A stretch of DNA of 64,000 bases from Amyelois transitella (taxonomy: Eukaryota > Arthropoda > Insecta > Lepidoptera > Pyralidae), in NCBI RefSeq assembly GCF_032362555.1, contig NC_083517.1, positions 206,001-270,000 of the forward strand, written 5' to 3'. This document shows positions 47,815-58,783 of this stretch, in pieces. Position 1 is the first letter of the stretch, and every line of letters begins with the position of its first letter. The notes under the pieces are model-generated. The model worked only from the letters and a program-made list of their open reading frames with translations. It was not told where the DNA came from and made no database searches. A program made the translations under genes and the position numbers.

Positions 47815-48170
47815 GCTACACTGTAAACAATATGTGAAGTTGACGTTCTTGAATAAAATGCTGCAGTGCAGTTTGTTACCACCTTGGAAGCGGCACTAAT
47901 CAACATCAACCAATGTTGTGTAACCAAAAGACATGATAATTATTAAGTGATGTTTGAAATATCCCTACTATAAGCACCTATGTTTGTTATAATTATTTTA
48001 TTTTATATTTTGTGTAGGTATAAATATATTTATTTAGTTTGACCCCACATTAAGTTCTCTGTAAGACCCAATGGTTGACTGGTAGATAATGCTTCTAGCA
48101 TTAAGTCCGCCAATTGTGCTATACATTTGTATCTTGTTCAATGAAGTTTAAATAAATAAATACTAATGAA
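47815..48170 (+). mobile_element. Family 6 repeat followed by a LINE 3' end
   Basis: 47815-47965 carries gaagttgacgttcttgaata and gctgcagtgcagtttgttac; 48040-48170 carries ggttgactggtagataatgc and gcattaagtccgccaattgt, a LINE 3'-end type also seen at 5212-5330 (reverse) and 53610-53760. Confidence 0.65.
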
Positions 48171-48239
48171 TACATTTTTTTTTAATTTGAAATTGGTAAG
48201 TCGTGAGAATGTTAATGTTATTGACAATCAAATTTATTC

Positions 48240-48506
48240 TACACTAATATTATAAAACTGAAAAGTTTGTTTGTTTGAACGCGCTAATCTCAAGAACTAC
48301 TGGATCGAATTGAAAAATTCTTTTTGTGTTGAATAGATCATTTATCGAGGAAGGCTTTAGGCTATATAACATTACGCTGCAACTATTAAGAGCGAAGAAA
48401 TAATGGCAAATGTGAAAAAAAACGGGGTAAATTATTCATCCTTGAGAGCTTCAATGATGCCCAAAATATCTATTCCACGCGGACGAAGTCACGGGCACAG
48501 CTAGTT
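48240..48506 (-). mobile_element. Family 4 retroposon
   Basis: tactaatattataaaactga to cacgggcacagctagtt; full body in reverse. Confidence 0.8.
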
Positions 48507-48827
48507 ATCAATAAATTCCATCTGTTAATCAACAAGATGACCAAATTACATGTCATATTTTTGCCGTCACCAAGGACGCAAATGTTTATCACAGCAGTGT
48601 TTTGAAGTTGCTAATAACGACAATTAGCGAATCTTGTACGTCATATATAGGAAACTTTAGAATTTTCGCTCATCGTATAAAAGTTAGATATATTATATGT
48701 GATTTACGCAAATGACAGCTTGTATCATAATTAAAGGAGTGGGCGTGTTTCTAAAATTGTTAAAATGTACATTCAGAGTTATTCAAACGCTAACCAGTTA
48801 GGAATTTGTTACAGGCTAAGACATAGA

Positions 48828-48928
48828 CATAATGTCACGTCTATATCCCTTCCGGGGTAGACAGAGCCAACAGTCTTGAAAAGACTGAATGGCCACGTTC
48901 AGCTATTTGGCTTTATGATAGAATTGAG
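48828..48928 (-). mobile_element. Family 1 retroposon, 5'-truncated
   Basis: Truncated at gatagaattgag, the same inner point as the copy at 4758-4867. Confidence 0.75.
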
Positions 48929-48999
48929 GTATAGATTGGAAATTGTCAAAACTCTTTATCTAAAGGAATCGCCATTATAATGATGGTGATATTACATAC

Positions 49000-49090
49000 A
49001 CACATACATATATATAATCACGCCTTTTTCCCTGCGGGGTAGACAGAGACTACATGTTTTCACTTACCACTATCTCTGCTAACGTTTGAT
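49000..49090 (-). mobile_element. Family 3 tail fragment
   Basis: atataatcacgcctttttcc to tttcacttaccactatctc; a similar scrap is at 50950-51025. Confidence 0.55.
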
Positions 49091-49356
49091 ATTTCATTGA
49101 TAATTCATTTAATAATTTTTATGGTGTTATTTTATAAATAGATAACACATTTGTTAAAAAAGTTTTTGAAATTATCAATATATCTCCAGTTATTGACGGC
49201 GATAGCTGATTACTGTGTTTTTGCACAATAGTGCAAGAAGTGTCACTGAGCTATGGCCATTTTGCCTTGCTGTAAGACACGGAATTTCATTAAATATTCT
49301 TGTACATTTTCCCGGAGAGATAGGCGGAGGCTATCCCTGCATACTTAAATTATATT

Positions 49357-49690
49357 ATTACGTCTATATCCCTTGCGGGCCAGCAGTCTTGAAAGACTGA
49401 CAGGCCACGTTCAGCTGTTAGACTTAATGATAGAATTGAGATTCAAATAGTGACATGTTGCTAGTGCATCGCCTAAAAGAAAAATCCCAAGTTTATAAGC
49501 CCTTGGTCGCCTTTTACGACATCCATGGGAAAGAGATTGAGTGGTCCTAGTTTTTTTTATATTACACCACATAAAGACATACTTTATTAGCTACATCCGC
49601 ATTTATAACTCTTCTCATGACTTTATCTCTTACGGGGTAGACAGAGCCAACAGTCTCGAGGCCCACTTTCAGCTGAGCGGCTTGTTAATG
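49357..49690 (-). mobile_element. Family 1 copy and adjoining second fragment
   Basis: 49357-49555 covers tail to gagattgagtggtcc; 49617-49690 repeats cttacggggtagacagagcc to cagctgagcgg. Confidence 0.7.
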
Positions 49691-49767
49691 GAATTCAGCC
49701 TCGAATCTCTCGGCCAGTAAAGTTGTCACTTCAATCAATAAAATAAAATGCAAATATGATTGATAAA

Positions 49768-50014
49768 AAAAGATTAGGACCACTCCATCTCGTTCCCATG
49801 GATGTCATAAAAGGCGACTAAGGGATAGGCTATAAACTTGGGATTCTTCTTTTAGGCGATGGGTTAGCAACCCGTCACTATTTGAATCTCAATTCTATCA
49901 TTAAGCCAAACAGCTGAACGTGGCTTATAAGTCTTTTCAAAACTGTTGGCTCTGTCTCCCCGTAAGGGATAAGGACGTGATCATATGTATGTACATATGT
50001 ATGTATGTATATGA
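49768..50014 (+). mobile_element. Family 1 retroposon upstream of the AIG1/ADTRP-like gene
   Basis: gattaggaccactccatctc to tatgtatgtacatatgtatg; ends about 110 nt before the CCAAT pair. Confidence 0.8.
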
Positions 50015-50127
50015 TTGATACGGAAAAGACTGTACCTAGACGAAATTATCGCCACTGTTAAATTTACTAACAAATTCTTCGATCTCAGATTTGGTAGTGA
50101 TTTGACGTTAATACTTAAGTGATGTGA

Positions 50128-50144
50128 CCAATAAAACTCATTGG
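50128..50144. promoter_or_regulatory. Inverted pair of CCAAT boxes upstream of the AIG1/ADTRP-like gene
   Basis: ccaat at 50128-50132 and attgg at 50140-50144, 80-95 nt before the start codon. Position suits an NF-Y-type promoter site; no TATA box is evident. Confidence 0.35.
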
Positions 50145-50221
50145 TGGCAGATCTTACGTGCATTCGCGCAGTTTGACCCGCGGTGGACGCAACTATCTTA
50201 GTTTTTTTAATCGTTGCCAAC

Positions 50222-50413
50222 ATGTTTAGTACAGTTTCGTACAAAAACAGTGACGCGCTCACTAAAGTTAGAATATGGATGTATAGTTTGGCGTATTTAC
50301 ATTTGTCTGTGGTCGGTATTATCATGTTTAGTATTGACTTTCGTAAGGCCGAGTCTCCTAAGGTGTGGATCTATCAGGATATAAGGTTCAAGTTGATCAC
50401 GTGTTGGTTTAAT
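50222..50413 (+). CDS. AIG1/ADTRP-like gene, exon 1
   Basis: ATG at 50222 after gttgccaac; ends TGG TTT AAT before gtaagttt. Encodes helix 1 and the start of helix 2 with catalytic-type Thr60. Confidence 0.8.
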
Positions 50414-53400
50414 GTAAGTTTATTTTTAAATTTTTCGAGTTTAAAAATGGGCGATTACAATTGACAGTCAAAAAAGTAATTTTATTTTTATCGAGGTGGG
50501 TGATGAATATTTGCACAAAATGTTATTTTGTGTCTACCTCGTAAAGGATAAAGATGTGATTGTATGTAGGTATGTATGTTCTTGTTTTGTTTGCATTGAT
50601 TACATATTTGTTTGGCGGGAATTCAAACAGCATGTTGTTTGTGTTTTAAGTTGTAATATTTTCGCTAAATTTGTTGTTACTTGAAAGTATTGCTTAGGAC
50701 TTGGTCCTCGTGAGAATTTCGAGAAAAAAATAGCCTATGTTACGCCAAAATTAGTAGCCTTGCTATTGTCTGTTTGTATTGTAAAAATATCATCAAAATC
50801 GGTCTAAGAGTTTATTTATAAAAATTAAGAGATATATATCTTTTAATTTTTTCAATATAAATATATTAAGATTGTAGCTTATAAAGTTGTTTAGTAAGTG
50901 TTAAAGAATGACACCTCAATTATTGTGGTTTTTCTATTTACTCATTATTAAAACATACAGAAATCGCGCCTCTTTCCCGGAGGGGTAGGCAGATACCACA
51001 TACTTCCACTTGCACTGATAAATCCCGATCCCTTAAAACATATATATGTATAAATATCAAAAATAATTTGTTGTTGGGGTTAATTAGTGTCCTAATTAAA
51101 TAAAAAAGGGGAGTTGTATGACAAAATTCATTTTTAATTTTCTTTCGAAAAGAAAAGGTAATAAATACATGAAAAATCATTCAATTTTTTTTTTATTGGA
51201 CATATTACACAGTTTGAGTTAGCCCCGATGTAAGTTCGAGACTTGTGTTACGAGATACTAACTCAACGATGCTATATTTTATAATAAATACTTATATAGA
51301 TAAACATCCAAGACCCAGGCCAATCAGAAAAAGTTCTATTCTCATCATGCCCTGACCGGGATTCGAACCCGGGACCTCCGGTGTCACAGACAAGCGTACT
51401 ACCGCTGCGCCACAGAGGCCGTCATATCAAAATGTAATATATAATTATTTTTTTCAGTTACTGAGTCTTGTATATCTACCAATGAGCGTCTACTGTGAAT
51501 TCCGTAAACTCCGTTCACAAGAAAAGTTACACCACGTCAGGATTCTGAACCGGATACGATGTATATGTTTCACGAGCATATTACTGCCCACCACAACTGT
51601 AAGTTATATTTCTAATGCAACTATATACATACATATAATATTAATCGCGTTCGAATTCCGGCCAGGGCATGATGAGAAAAGAACTTTTTCTGATTGGCCT
51701 GGGTCTTGGATGTTTATCTATTGCTATACATATAAGTATTTATTATAAAATATAGTATCGTTGAGTTAGTTTCTCGTAACACAAGTTTCGAACTTATTTC
51801 CAGGCTAACCCAATCTGTGTAATTTGTCCCGTAAAAAAAATAATAATAATAAAAAATCTACTAACTTCATACATTTTATACAGGGTGTCTGGTGAATCGC
51901 ATTACATATTTACTTAAGGACATTGTAAATTTATACTAATATTATAAAGCTGAAGATTTTGTTTGTTTATTTGTTTGTTTGAACGCGCTAATCTCAGGAA
52001 CAATTAGTTCGAATTGAATAATTTTGCGTTGAATAGACCATTTATCGATTTATTCGATTAGGCTATATAACATCACGCTGCAACTATAAGGAGCAAAGAA
52101 ATAATTGAAAATGTGAAAAATACGGGGAAAATTCTTCAGCAGCTTCAATGATGCCCAAAATAACTATTCCACGCGGACTTAGTCGCGGGTACAGCTAGTC
52201 ATTCATATATTCTTATAATGCGTAGACAGGTTGCAGTAATAAATGTAGAAGTCCTATTCTTTAGAGACAAAAAAAATATATGTATCTACTATAATTATAG
52301 GAACGCCTCTAAAAATGACATATAGATTTTAATTCCGAAACAGTCACTATTCTTATTGCGGTAAACATGCGTAAGAAGTTGTGGGCAAAAGCTAGTATAC
52401 TCTAAATTGTCTGTAACGATATAGGATCAGAATGCCATGTTTCCAAAACAACGTGGTGGCTACGTCAGTTGGTTGTGTTTCAAATAGTTTCTGACTGGGA
52501 ATGCTATGTGGAGTTTTGAAGGAGATTAATGCTCGCAGGAATCCTGTTTATTAGTTATACTACACTAGTATTTGCCATCGGATACGCTCATGTAAACTAG
52601 AATATACGAACAGTACTTTTTAAAAAATAAAATGTATGCAATATACATTTTATTTTAAAAAATACTGTTAGTGTACATTTTATTTTAAAAAATAACGGTT
52701 TCTATGGCGAAGCGGTAGTGCTCAATTGTATAAAACAGAATAGAATAGATTTATTTTCAAAATTGGATACAAGCTATTACTTATTTGACGTCACATCACT
52801 TAAATCTAATTATTATTACTACCGCTTCCAAAGCGCATGTGTAGAAGAAGCGGCGGAACAAACTACACTGCAGCATTGCGGAACAAACTACATTGTCTGT
52901 GATACAGTAGGTCCCAGGTTTGAATACCGGCCAGAGCATGATCAGAAACGAACTTTTTACTCCACAACCTTCTAGAGAAGTCTAACCCACATTTGGATCA
53001 GGTTATACAACTTGCCTGAATGTCTCCTGACGACCTTTAGAACATTAGGATACTAACTGCCTAAAAATAGGTATACGGGACAAATTACACTGATTGAGTT
53101 AGCCTCGAAGTAAGTTCGAGATTTGTGTTACGAGATACGAACTCAACGATACTATATTTTATAAAAAATACTTATAAAGATAAACGTCCAGGACCCAGGC
53201 CAATCAGAAAAATTTCTTTACTCATCATGCCCTGGCCGGGATTTGAACCCGGGACCTCCGATGTCACAGACAAGCGTACTACCGCTGCGCCACAGAGGCC
53301 GTCCTTAGTACCTTAGTTCTCAATTTTTTTTATTATTAAAATTTTGTATTAGTCAATTAATGACAACAATGTATTCTCTCGTCCACATTTCTATTTTAAG

Positions 53401-55318
53401 TTTGCATAGTTATGAACGTTGATGTTGTAAAAGAAAATGCTGCAGTGCAGTTTGTTACCGCTTCTTCTGCACTGACGCTTTGGAAGCAGCCGTAAACTTA
53501 GTTTTAAGTAATGTTATTAAACCAAAATATATGACAATTAATAAGTGATATGAAGTGTCCCGTAATAATAAACCTAGCTGTAGCTACTATCCCTTAACAT
53601 AATATGTTTCTTTGAATTACCTGGTTGACTGGAAGAAATCCCTCACAGGGATAAGTCCGCACTTGTATATCGTTATTTTTAATGTATTTTTATGTACCAC
53701 TTATGTTATGTACAATAAGTTATGATTCGTTTTATAAATTAAAGACATTGTTGTACTCTATTTTATGCAAATAAAATGAACATAGCTCAGTATTCAAATA
53801 GACAGAACACTAAAATTATTTACTACTTTTTAGAGTCTTATCCTAGAATTTTTCTAAGTTTTCAGACGTACTATTCTGGATCCTCTGGAACAAGGATAGG
53901 GAGCTAATAGCACCAGTGGAAGTGGATGAAATGGCCGCCTTTTGGACTCAGCACAGCATGCATACAGTCTCCTTGGTAGTCGTGACGCTGGACCTGCTCC
54001 TCTGTCCCAGGAGGAGGCCGAAAGACCATAATCTTGGACTGACCATCATGTTTGTTTTTCTAGGAGCATATATATCTGTGTAAGTGTTTACGAAATAGTT
54101 CACTTAACCTTGTGCTCGCTCCTGCGCCAATTTCTGGTGGCAATAACATTTACGTGGCTCTGTCTACCCCGCAAGGGATATATATGTATGTAATGTACGT
54201 ATGTCACTTTATTTTCTAACTACATATAAATTGAAACTTTAGTCATAAGTCGTCCATATAGGTTCTTCTGGCGGTGTATGTAGAGACGAGATGGTCCCAA
54301 CACTAATGTGGTTGACATATGGATCTGGCAAAGCAATAGTGCTAAATTTAAATGTACAGTCACCTGCAGAGACATTTAACCCCGCTATGGCTTTGGCTTG
54401 TATAAACAGGGGGTCATCCGTCTTTATCGCTCATTGTAAAATACTGTACATGTCTATGCCATCGGAAAATAATAAGAACCGCAAGTGTATAAATTTCCTG
54501 GAAGGTCTATAAACTTTCGTAAAATTCTGAACGAAAGACGAATTGTTTTATTTTACTTCCACATTTCCGTAAATTTATAAACTTACAGAATTTACGAGTT
54601 TTAGTTTACAATTCATCTCTCGTATAGAATCGTACGAAAGTTAACATTTGAAAATTTATGGTGAAAATGCTGCAGTATAGTTTGTTCCGCCGCTTCTTCT
54701 ACACATGGGCTTTGGAAACGATAGTAGATTATAGGAAGTCAATAAGTGATACTTTGTATCCAATTTTTCGAAATAAATCTATTCTATCATCGAATCGCGG
54801 TCAGGACATGATGAGAAAAGACTTTTTCTGATTGACCTGGGTCTTGGATGTTTATCTATATGAGTATTTATTATAAAATATAGTATCGTTGAGTAAGTAT
54901 CTCGTAACACAAGTCTCGAACTTACTTCGAGGCTAACTCAATCAGTGTAACTTGTCCCGTATATATTTATTATTTTTTATTATTTACTAAACTATGGACC
55001 AACTGCCATACATTTTAATATTAATTTCTGCCTTTCAGGAGCGTCCACGCGTTACTACAAGGACAATACTTATACCCGATTTTGAAGCTTTTTAGTAGAT
55101 TCAAACTGTTTTTATTAGTTCTATATGTGTTATTGGGACATTATTTCATTTACACAATCCAATGGTTTGTCATTGATATTGTGTGGGGTGGCGACAAATT
55201 ACAAAATAATAAGAGAAACTATAATATTTCGAGTTATATTTCAAGTTGTGAGTTGGCTGTATATAAATATATGCCAATTTTTAGGTTAACCAAATCGGCG
55301 GCATCTGTTGCAGATTAG
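50222..55318 (+). CDS. AIG1/ADTRP-family membrane protein (predicted FAHFA hydrolase), four exons
   Basis: Exons 50222-50413, 51458-51598, 53859-54079 and 55039-55318 join in phase to 277 residues ending TAG. The protein has about six hydrophobic helices. Signatures of the androgen-induced gene 1 / ADTRP family are visible: FKLIT with Thr60 at the start of helix 2, FWILWNKDRELIAP, FWTQHSMHT with His146, and GQYLYPIL. In vertebrate AIG1 and ADTRP the matching Thr and His form the active site that cleaves fatty acid esters of hydroxy fatty acids (family knowledge). Both residues are kept, so an active integral-membrane lipid hydrolase is inferred. For exon 3 I chose the acceptor tttctaag at 53858 because the next AG (ttttcag) gives a frameshift and stop. 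Paired CCAAT boxes lie ~90 nt upstream. An alternative name, rolling-stone-like, was rejected on the FWI...RE and MHT motifs. Confidence 0.85.
51205..51422 (-). mobile_element. Family 2 tRNA-derived SINE, full length
   Basis: Minus-strand head ggcctctgtggcgcagcggt with both pol III boxes, complete body. It lies 35 nt upstream of exon 2 of the AIG1/ADTRP-like gene. Confidence 0.88.
51458..51598 (+). CDS. AIG1/ADTRP-like gene, exon 2
   Basis: Acceptor ttttttcag, donor gtaagtta, phase 0 on both sides. Encodes the rest of helix 2 and the basic loop (LRSQEKLHHVRILNRIR). Confidence 0.8.
51645..51838 (+). mobile_element. Family 2 SINE, 5'-truncated
   Basis: gcgttcgaattccggccagg to gtgtaatttgtcccgt. 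Confidence 0.8.
51935..52200 (-). mobile_element. Family 4 retroposon
   Basis: tactaatattataaagctga to agtcgcgggtacagctagt. It cuts off an element beginning tacagggtgtctgg at 51879. Confidence 0.8.
52608..52700. repeat. Hairpin plus direct copy of one arm
   Basis: aacagtacttttt...aaaatgta is followed by its near-complement ending in tactgtt, then a second direct copy of acattttattttaaaaaat. AT-rich fold-back remnant in intron 2 of the AIG1/ADTRP-like gene. Confidence 0.6.
52738..52884 (-). mobile_element. Family 6 repeat
   Basis: gaatagaatagatttatttt, cttatttgacgtcacatcac, gaagaagcggcggaacaaac. Confidence 0.7.
52885..52952 (+). mobile_element. Family 2 SINE head fragment
   Basis: gtctgtgatacagtaggtcc to gatcagaaacgaactttt, joined to the end of a family 6 element. 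Confidence 0.6.
53073..53302 (-). mobile_element. Family 2 tRNA-derived SINE, full length
   Basis: Head ggcctctgtggcgcagcggt, B box ggttcaaatcccgg (one change), complete body. Confidence 0.87.
53405..53760 (+). mobile_element. Family 6 repeat and LINE 3' end
   Basis: gaacgttgatgttgtaaaag, gctgcagtgcagtttgttac, ctgcactgacgctttggaag to 53580; then a diverged LINE 3' end (ggttgactggaagaaatccc). Confidence 0.65.
53859..54079 (+). CDS. AIG1/ADTRP-like gene, exon 3 (catalytic His)
   Basis: Acceptor ttctaag, donor gtaagtg. Encodes FSDVLFWILWNKDRELIAPV and FWTQHSMHTVSLVVV with His146. Confidence 0.82.
54150..54200 (+). mobile_element. Family 1 tail fragment
   Basis: gtggctctgtctaccccgca to atgtatgtaatg, in intron 3 of the AIG1/ADTRP-like gene. 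Confidence 0.55.
54655..54788 (+). mobile_element. Family 6 repeat
   Basis: gaaaatgctgcagtatagtt to gaaataaatctattctatc. Another copy is at 30735-30850, and a tail at 46087-46150. Confidence 0.65.
54788..54975 (+). mobile_element. Family 2 SINE, 5'-truncated
   Basis: atcgaatcgcggtcaggaca to gtaacttgtcccgtat. Confidence 0.8.
55039..55318 (+). CDS. AIG1/ADTRP-like gene, exon 4 (last)
   Basis: Acceptor ctttcag. Encodes SVHALLQGQYLYPILKL, a long last helix (FLLVLYVLLGHYFIYTIQWF) and a cytosolic-type tail ending TAG. Confidence 0.82.
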
Positions 55319-55402
55319 AAATTAAACTTTAATTAACTATTAATTATTAAAATATTCTTGTAATTAATATACGGAACCAATTGTAAGTTATATTTATTTA
55401 AA

Positions 55403-55408
55403 AATAAA
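55403..55408 (+). terminator. Polyadenylation signal aataaa
   Basis: Canonical signal 85 nt after the stop of the AIG1/ADTRP-like gene. Confidence 0.55.
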
Positions 55409-55910
55409 GTCTGATTAAATGATAGATAAGTTATTAAACATGATTAAGTTTAGTTTTATTAATGTTTTTTTCCGCTAGAATATGGTCATTTCTGTATTCC
55501 ACGTGATGTCTAAAACTGAATAGAAAATATAAAAATCCATGAAAAAAAAATAACGAAATAATCACCATAATATAAAAAGAAATCGAAATTAACTTTGTAT
55601 GTCTGTTATATTTTCACGCCTTAACTGCGGAACCGATTTTAATGAACTTTGGTACAGAGATAGAGTTGAAGCTGAGGAAGAACATAAACATTAATGCGAA
55701 AAAAAAAGGATTGGAATAGGGGATGAGACATTGTCAACGAAGTCGCGGTCAAAAGCTGGTCTAGAATATTTTTCCTGATAAGTAGATACCTATTTTTTGT
55801 ATTGCTGCAAGTCACACTCTAATCAATTTGTATTGCATATGTAATTGTAAATTGTGCGTAACAAATCAAATAAATGAATTATCTATCTTTCTATCTATTG
55901 TGGTAATGAC

Positions 55911-56167
55911 GTGTGGTTCCCGGCACCAATACAAAAAAGAATAGGGCCACTCCATCTATTTCCCATGGATGTCGTAAAAGGCGACTAAGGGATAGTCTTA
56001 CAAACTAGGGATTCTTTTTTAGGCGATGGTCTAGCAACCTGTCACTATTTGAATCTCAATTCTATCATTAAGCCGAATAGCTGAACGTGGCCATTCAGAA
56101 TTTTCAAGACTGTTGGCTCTGTCTACCCCGCAAGGGATATAGACGTGACCATATGTATGTATGTATC
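55911..56167 (+). mobile_element. Family 1 retroposon, full length
   Basis: cgtgtggttcccggcaccaa to gaccatatgtatgtatgt. Confidence 0.85.
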
Positions 56168-56334
56168 TATCTACTGCTTTAATATAATGTGTAACACTTC
56201 TTCGAAATCCGGTTATATTTGTTTTAAATGTCCTTTAGCCTTTTACGAGGAATAAAGATATCGTGATTCAATATTTGTTTATAAAATGTGCAAATATGGG
56301 AATACATTATTTGCACGCTTATTGAAATAAAATT

Positions 56335-56596
56335 AACATACATACATATTATCATGTCTATATCCCTTACGGGGTAGATAGAGCCAACAGTGAACAAAAA
56401 AAAAGACTGAGCCACGTTCAGTTGTTTGGCTTATTGATAGAATTGAGATCCGATAGTGATAGATTGCTAGTATATCGCCTAAAAGAAGAATCCAAATCTC
56501 ATAAGCATATGCCTTAGTCACCTTTTACGACATCCATGGTAAAGAGATGGAGTGGTCCTGTTCTTTTTTGCTATTGGTGCCGGGAACCACACGGCA
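56335..56596 (-). mobile_element. Family 1 retroposon, full length
   Basis: catacatacatattatcatg to ccacacggcac. It makes an inverted pair with the copy at 55911-56167. Confidence 0.83.
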
Positions 56597-56874
56597 CCTT
56601 GCCTTTTATTATTACGTGAAACGGGATAGCTATAGTTTTTCCCGTGACAAAAAGAAATAAGGTAACATTGCCTCAACCAACATTTACGATTTGCGCATGA
56701 AGACAAGCTGACTGACCTTGGAGGTAATGACCTTCGAGATCGCTAAACAGATAAAGGTAATTAATTCTGATAAGATTTAAGGGAGGTCCCCGGCCTACTT
56801 TTTATTATTAGCTAATTAAAATTAGTTTCACGATTTAATCATTCTATGATATTAACTGGCTTTGTGTGTGACTT

Positions 56875-57030
56875 ACATACCTTCATCCCTTGAGGAGTAG
56901 ACAGAGCCAACTGCCTTGAAAAGACTAAAGGGCCATGTTAAGCTGTAGGTATGGTTTTATGATGGTATTGAGATTCAAATAGTGACAGGTTGCTAGCTCA
57001 TCGCGTACGATAAGAATTCCATGTTTATTT
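56875..57030 (-). mobile_element. Family 1 retroposon, diverged
   Basis: ttcatcccttgaggagtaga to ataagaattccatgttt; interrupted at its end by a family 4 element (57033-57305), after which a plus-direction family 1 fragment continues at 57312-57420. Confidence 0.65.
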
Positions 57031-57032
57031 TC

Positions 57033-57305
57033 AACTAGCTGTGCCCGCGACTTCGTCCGCGTGGAATAGTTATTTTGGGCATCATTGAAGCCCTCAAGGA
57101 TGAATAATTTTTCCCGATTTTTTTCACATTCTCCATTATTTCTTCGCTACTCATAGTTGCAGCATGATGTTATATAGCCTAAAGCTTTCCTCGATAAATG
57201 GTCTATTCAACACAAAAATATTTTTTTAATTCGAACCAGTAGTTCCTGAGATTAGCGCGTTCAAACAAACAAGCAAACTCTTCAGCTTTATAATATTAGT
57301 ATAGA
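57033..57305 (+). mobile_element. Family 4 retroposon, full length
   Basis: aactagctgtgcccgcgact to tttataatattagtataga; inserted into a family 1 copy. Confidence 0.85.
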
Positions 57306-57423
57306 TTTCCATTCTATCATCAAGCCATACAGTTGAACGTGCCCTTTTAGTATTTTCAAGCCTGTTGGCTTTGTCTACACTGCAACGGAATAGACGTGAC
57401 TATATTTATGTACGTATGTCTAT

Positions 57424-57788
57424 TCTTCTTCCACCTGGTCCCGGTTGCATCCTCATCACCCTGAAGAGGGGGATGCCTTTAACTATGGATCCTGGATTGG
57501 GTGAGTCAGGTTTTACACGAAACGACTAATATCTGACACCTCCGCAACCTATGCAGGTAAACCTAACCCGTATCGGATCAATCATGGTTACACATCCAGT
57601 TGCCTGAATGTGCAGGGTTCCTCACGATGTTTCCCCTCACCGTAAGAGCATCGGTTATTATTTAAACTAATGTACATAACTTCGAAAATAGTCATTGATA
57701 AGTACATAGTCGAGGTGGGATTCGAACTTGTGCCTTTCTGCGTATCACGCATTTTAACCGGGCATCTTACCGATTAGACCATCGACGT
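57424..57788 (-). mobile_element. Family 10 tRNA-derived SINE, full length
   Basis: On the minus strand it begins with a tRNA-like head: tggtctaatcggtaagatgc (A box) and cacaagttcgaatcccacc (B box), then the body ending cccaatccaggatcc. Fragments lie at 3868-3985, 5116-5375 (split by a LINE tail), 32550-32582, 59457-59525 and 59690-59815. Confidence 0.8.
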
Positions 57789-58603
57789 TCATTATGTATG
57801 TATGTTTGTTCTATTTGGGTGTAACATTTCATGAACTTTTTTGTTTACTTTTTGTGATAACTCGGTACAAATAAAACTACAGTTCTTAAGACAGCAATTG
57901 AGAAAAAAATAAAATATTGTACTTGTATCTTTAGTGGCCTCATACAAAACCAGATAGAAAAAGGAAAAGTAGAGTACCCTATCAGAAACAACACAGCAGT
58001 TTAAAAAAAAACATTCACTGTTAGTAATATTTAATAGAAATTTAAAATTCTTGGTCATTTTCGTGGAAAGAGAATTCGCTAAGTTTACTTTTTTTAATTT
58101 TATTCTTTTAATTAATTTCAAAGCATTACTCTAGCACTATACTTTCAAACGGTTTCACGAACTTTTACTTCTTTAAACTGCGGGAAGTCGTATTCCAAAA
58201 AAAAATATTGGTGGTTACCTCCGCTTTTTCTAATGGTACTTTCTAATGTTACTAATTGAATAATACTCAGATAAAATAATCATTACCAATACGTAAATTG
58301 CAAGGACGCTTATGGTAATAAACCACATCCGCCATTACGAAAATAATAACGATTTATCGTAATTGAAAATATGCATATATTACTTTAAAAAAGAAGGCTT
58401 CTTCTTATTCCACGGACTATTATTCCGACACTCCTTTACGGCCATCTTTACAGATGAAAATAAGTGTTAATTTTTTTACAGTTGTAAGGCTTACAAAACT
58501 TTACTTACCGAATTACAGAGTATCAATACATTCATAGCTAAAGTCTAAATTTCACAGAAAACGGATGTGCCTACATTTATTTTGGCGGCACATTTCCCTT
58601 TGA

Positions 58604-58623
58604 TGATAATTATCTCATTATCA
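58604..58623. promoter_or_regulatory. Cluster of three GATA-factor sites
   Basis: tgataa (58604-58609), ttatct (58610-58615) and ttatca (58618-58623) lie 45-65 nt upstream of the TATA box. GATA factors drive many insect gut and fat-body genes, so expression there is a reasonable inference. Confidence 0.4.
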
Positions 58624-58666
58624 GATGTGTCACAATCAAAACACGATCATTTTTAATCAGTCTTCA

Positions 58667-58674
58667 TATAAATA
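58667..58674 (+). promoter_or_regulatory. TATA box of the pseudo-lipase gene
   Basis: tataaata 73 nt before the start codon, leaving room for a start site near 58700 and a short leader. Confidence 0.6.
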
Positions 58675-58746
58675 CTGCGTCAAAACAAACACACATACAC
58701 AATCTATTAAAAAGTCTATTAAGCGGTGTAGTGGTGAAAAATTATA

Positions 58747-58783
58747 ATGATTAGGAGCGTTTTCGTATTAGCAATAGCTTTGG
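58747..58783 (+). CDS. Pseudo-lipase gene, exon 1 (signal peptide)
   Basis: ATG 58747, 12 codons plus one base, donor gtaagtga. MIRSVFVLAIAL is a signal peptide core. Confidence 0.75.

Larger units (their letters stand above)
41986..49767. other. Intergenic, repeats only
   Basis: 42130-42310 is GC-richer and may contain the transposase/nuclease promoter. The rest is families 1, 3, 4, 5, 6 and 9 plus unique AT-rich DNA. A GC-rich scrap at 47480-47605 is unidentified. Confidence 0.45.
55409..58600. other. Intergenic between the AIG1/ADTRP-like and pseudo-lipase genes
   Basis: Family 1, 4, 5 and 10 elements; 57790-58600 is unique AT-rich sequence leading to the GATA cluster. Confidence 0.5.

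Noticed and set aside
54261..54275. Possible 14-bp mini-exon in the AIG1/ADTRP-like gene
   Set aside because: Exon 3 joins exon 4 directly in phase with conserved sequence; the mini-exon would disturb the frame.
50222..55318. Rolling-stone (myoblast fusion) family identity
   Set aside because: FWILWNKDRELIAP, HSMHT and YLYP match AIG1/ADTRP signatures better.
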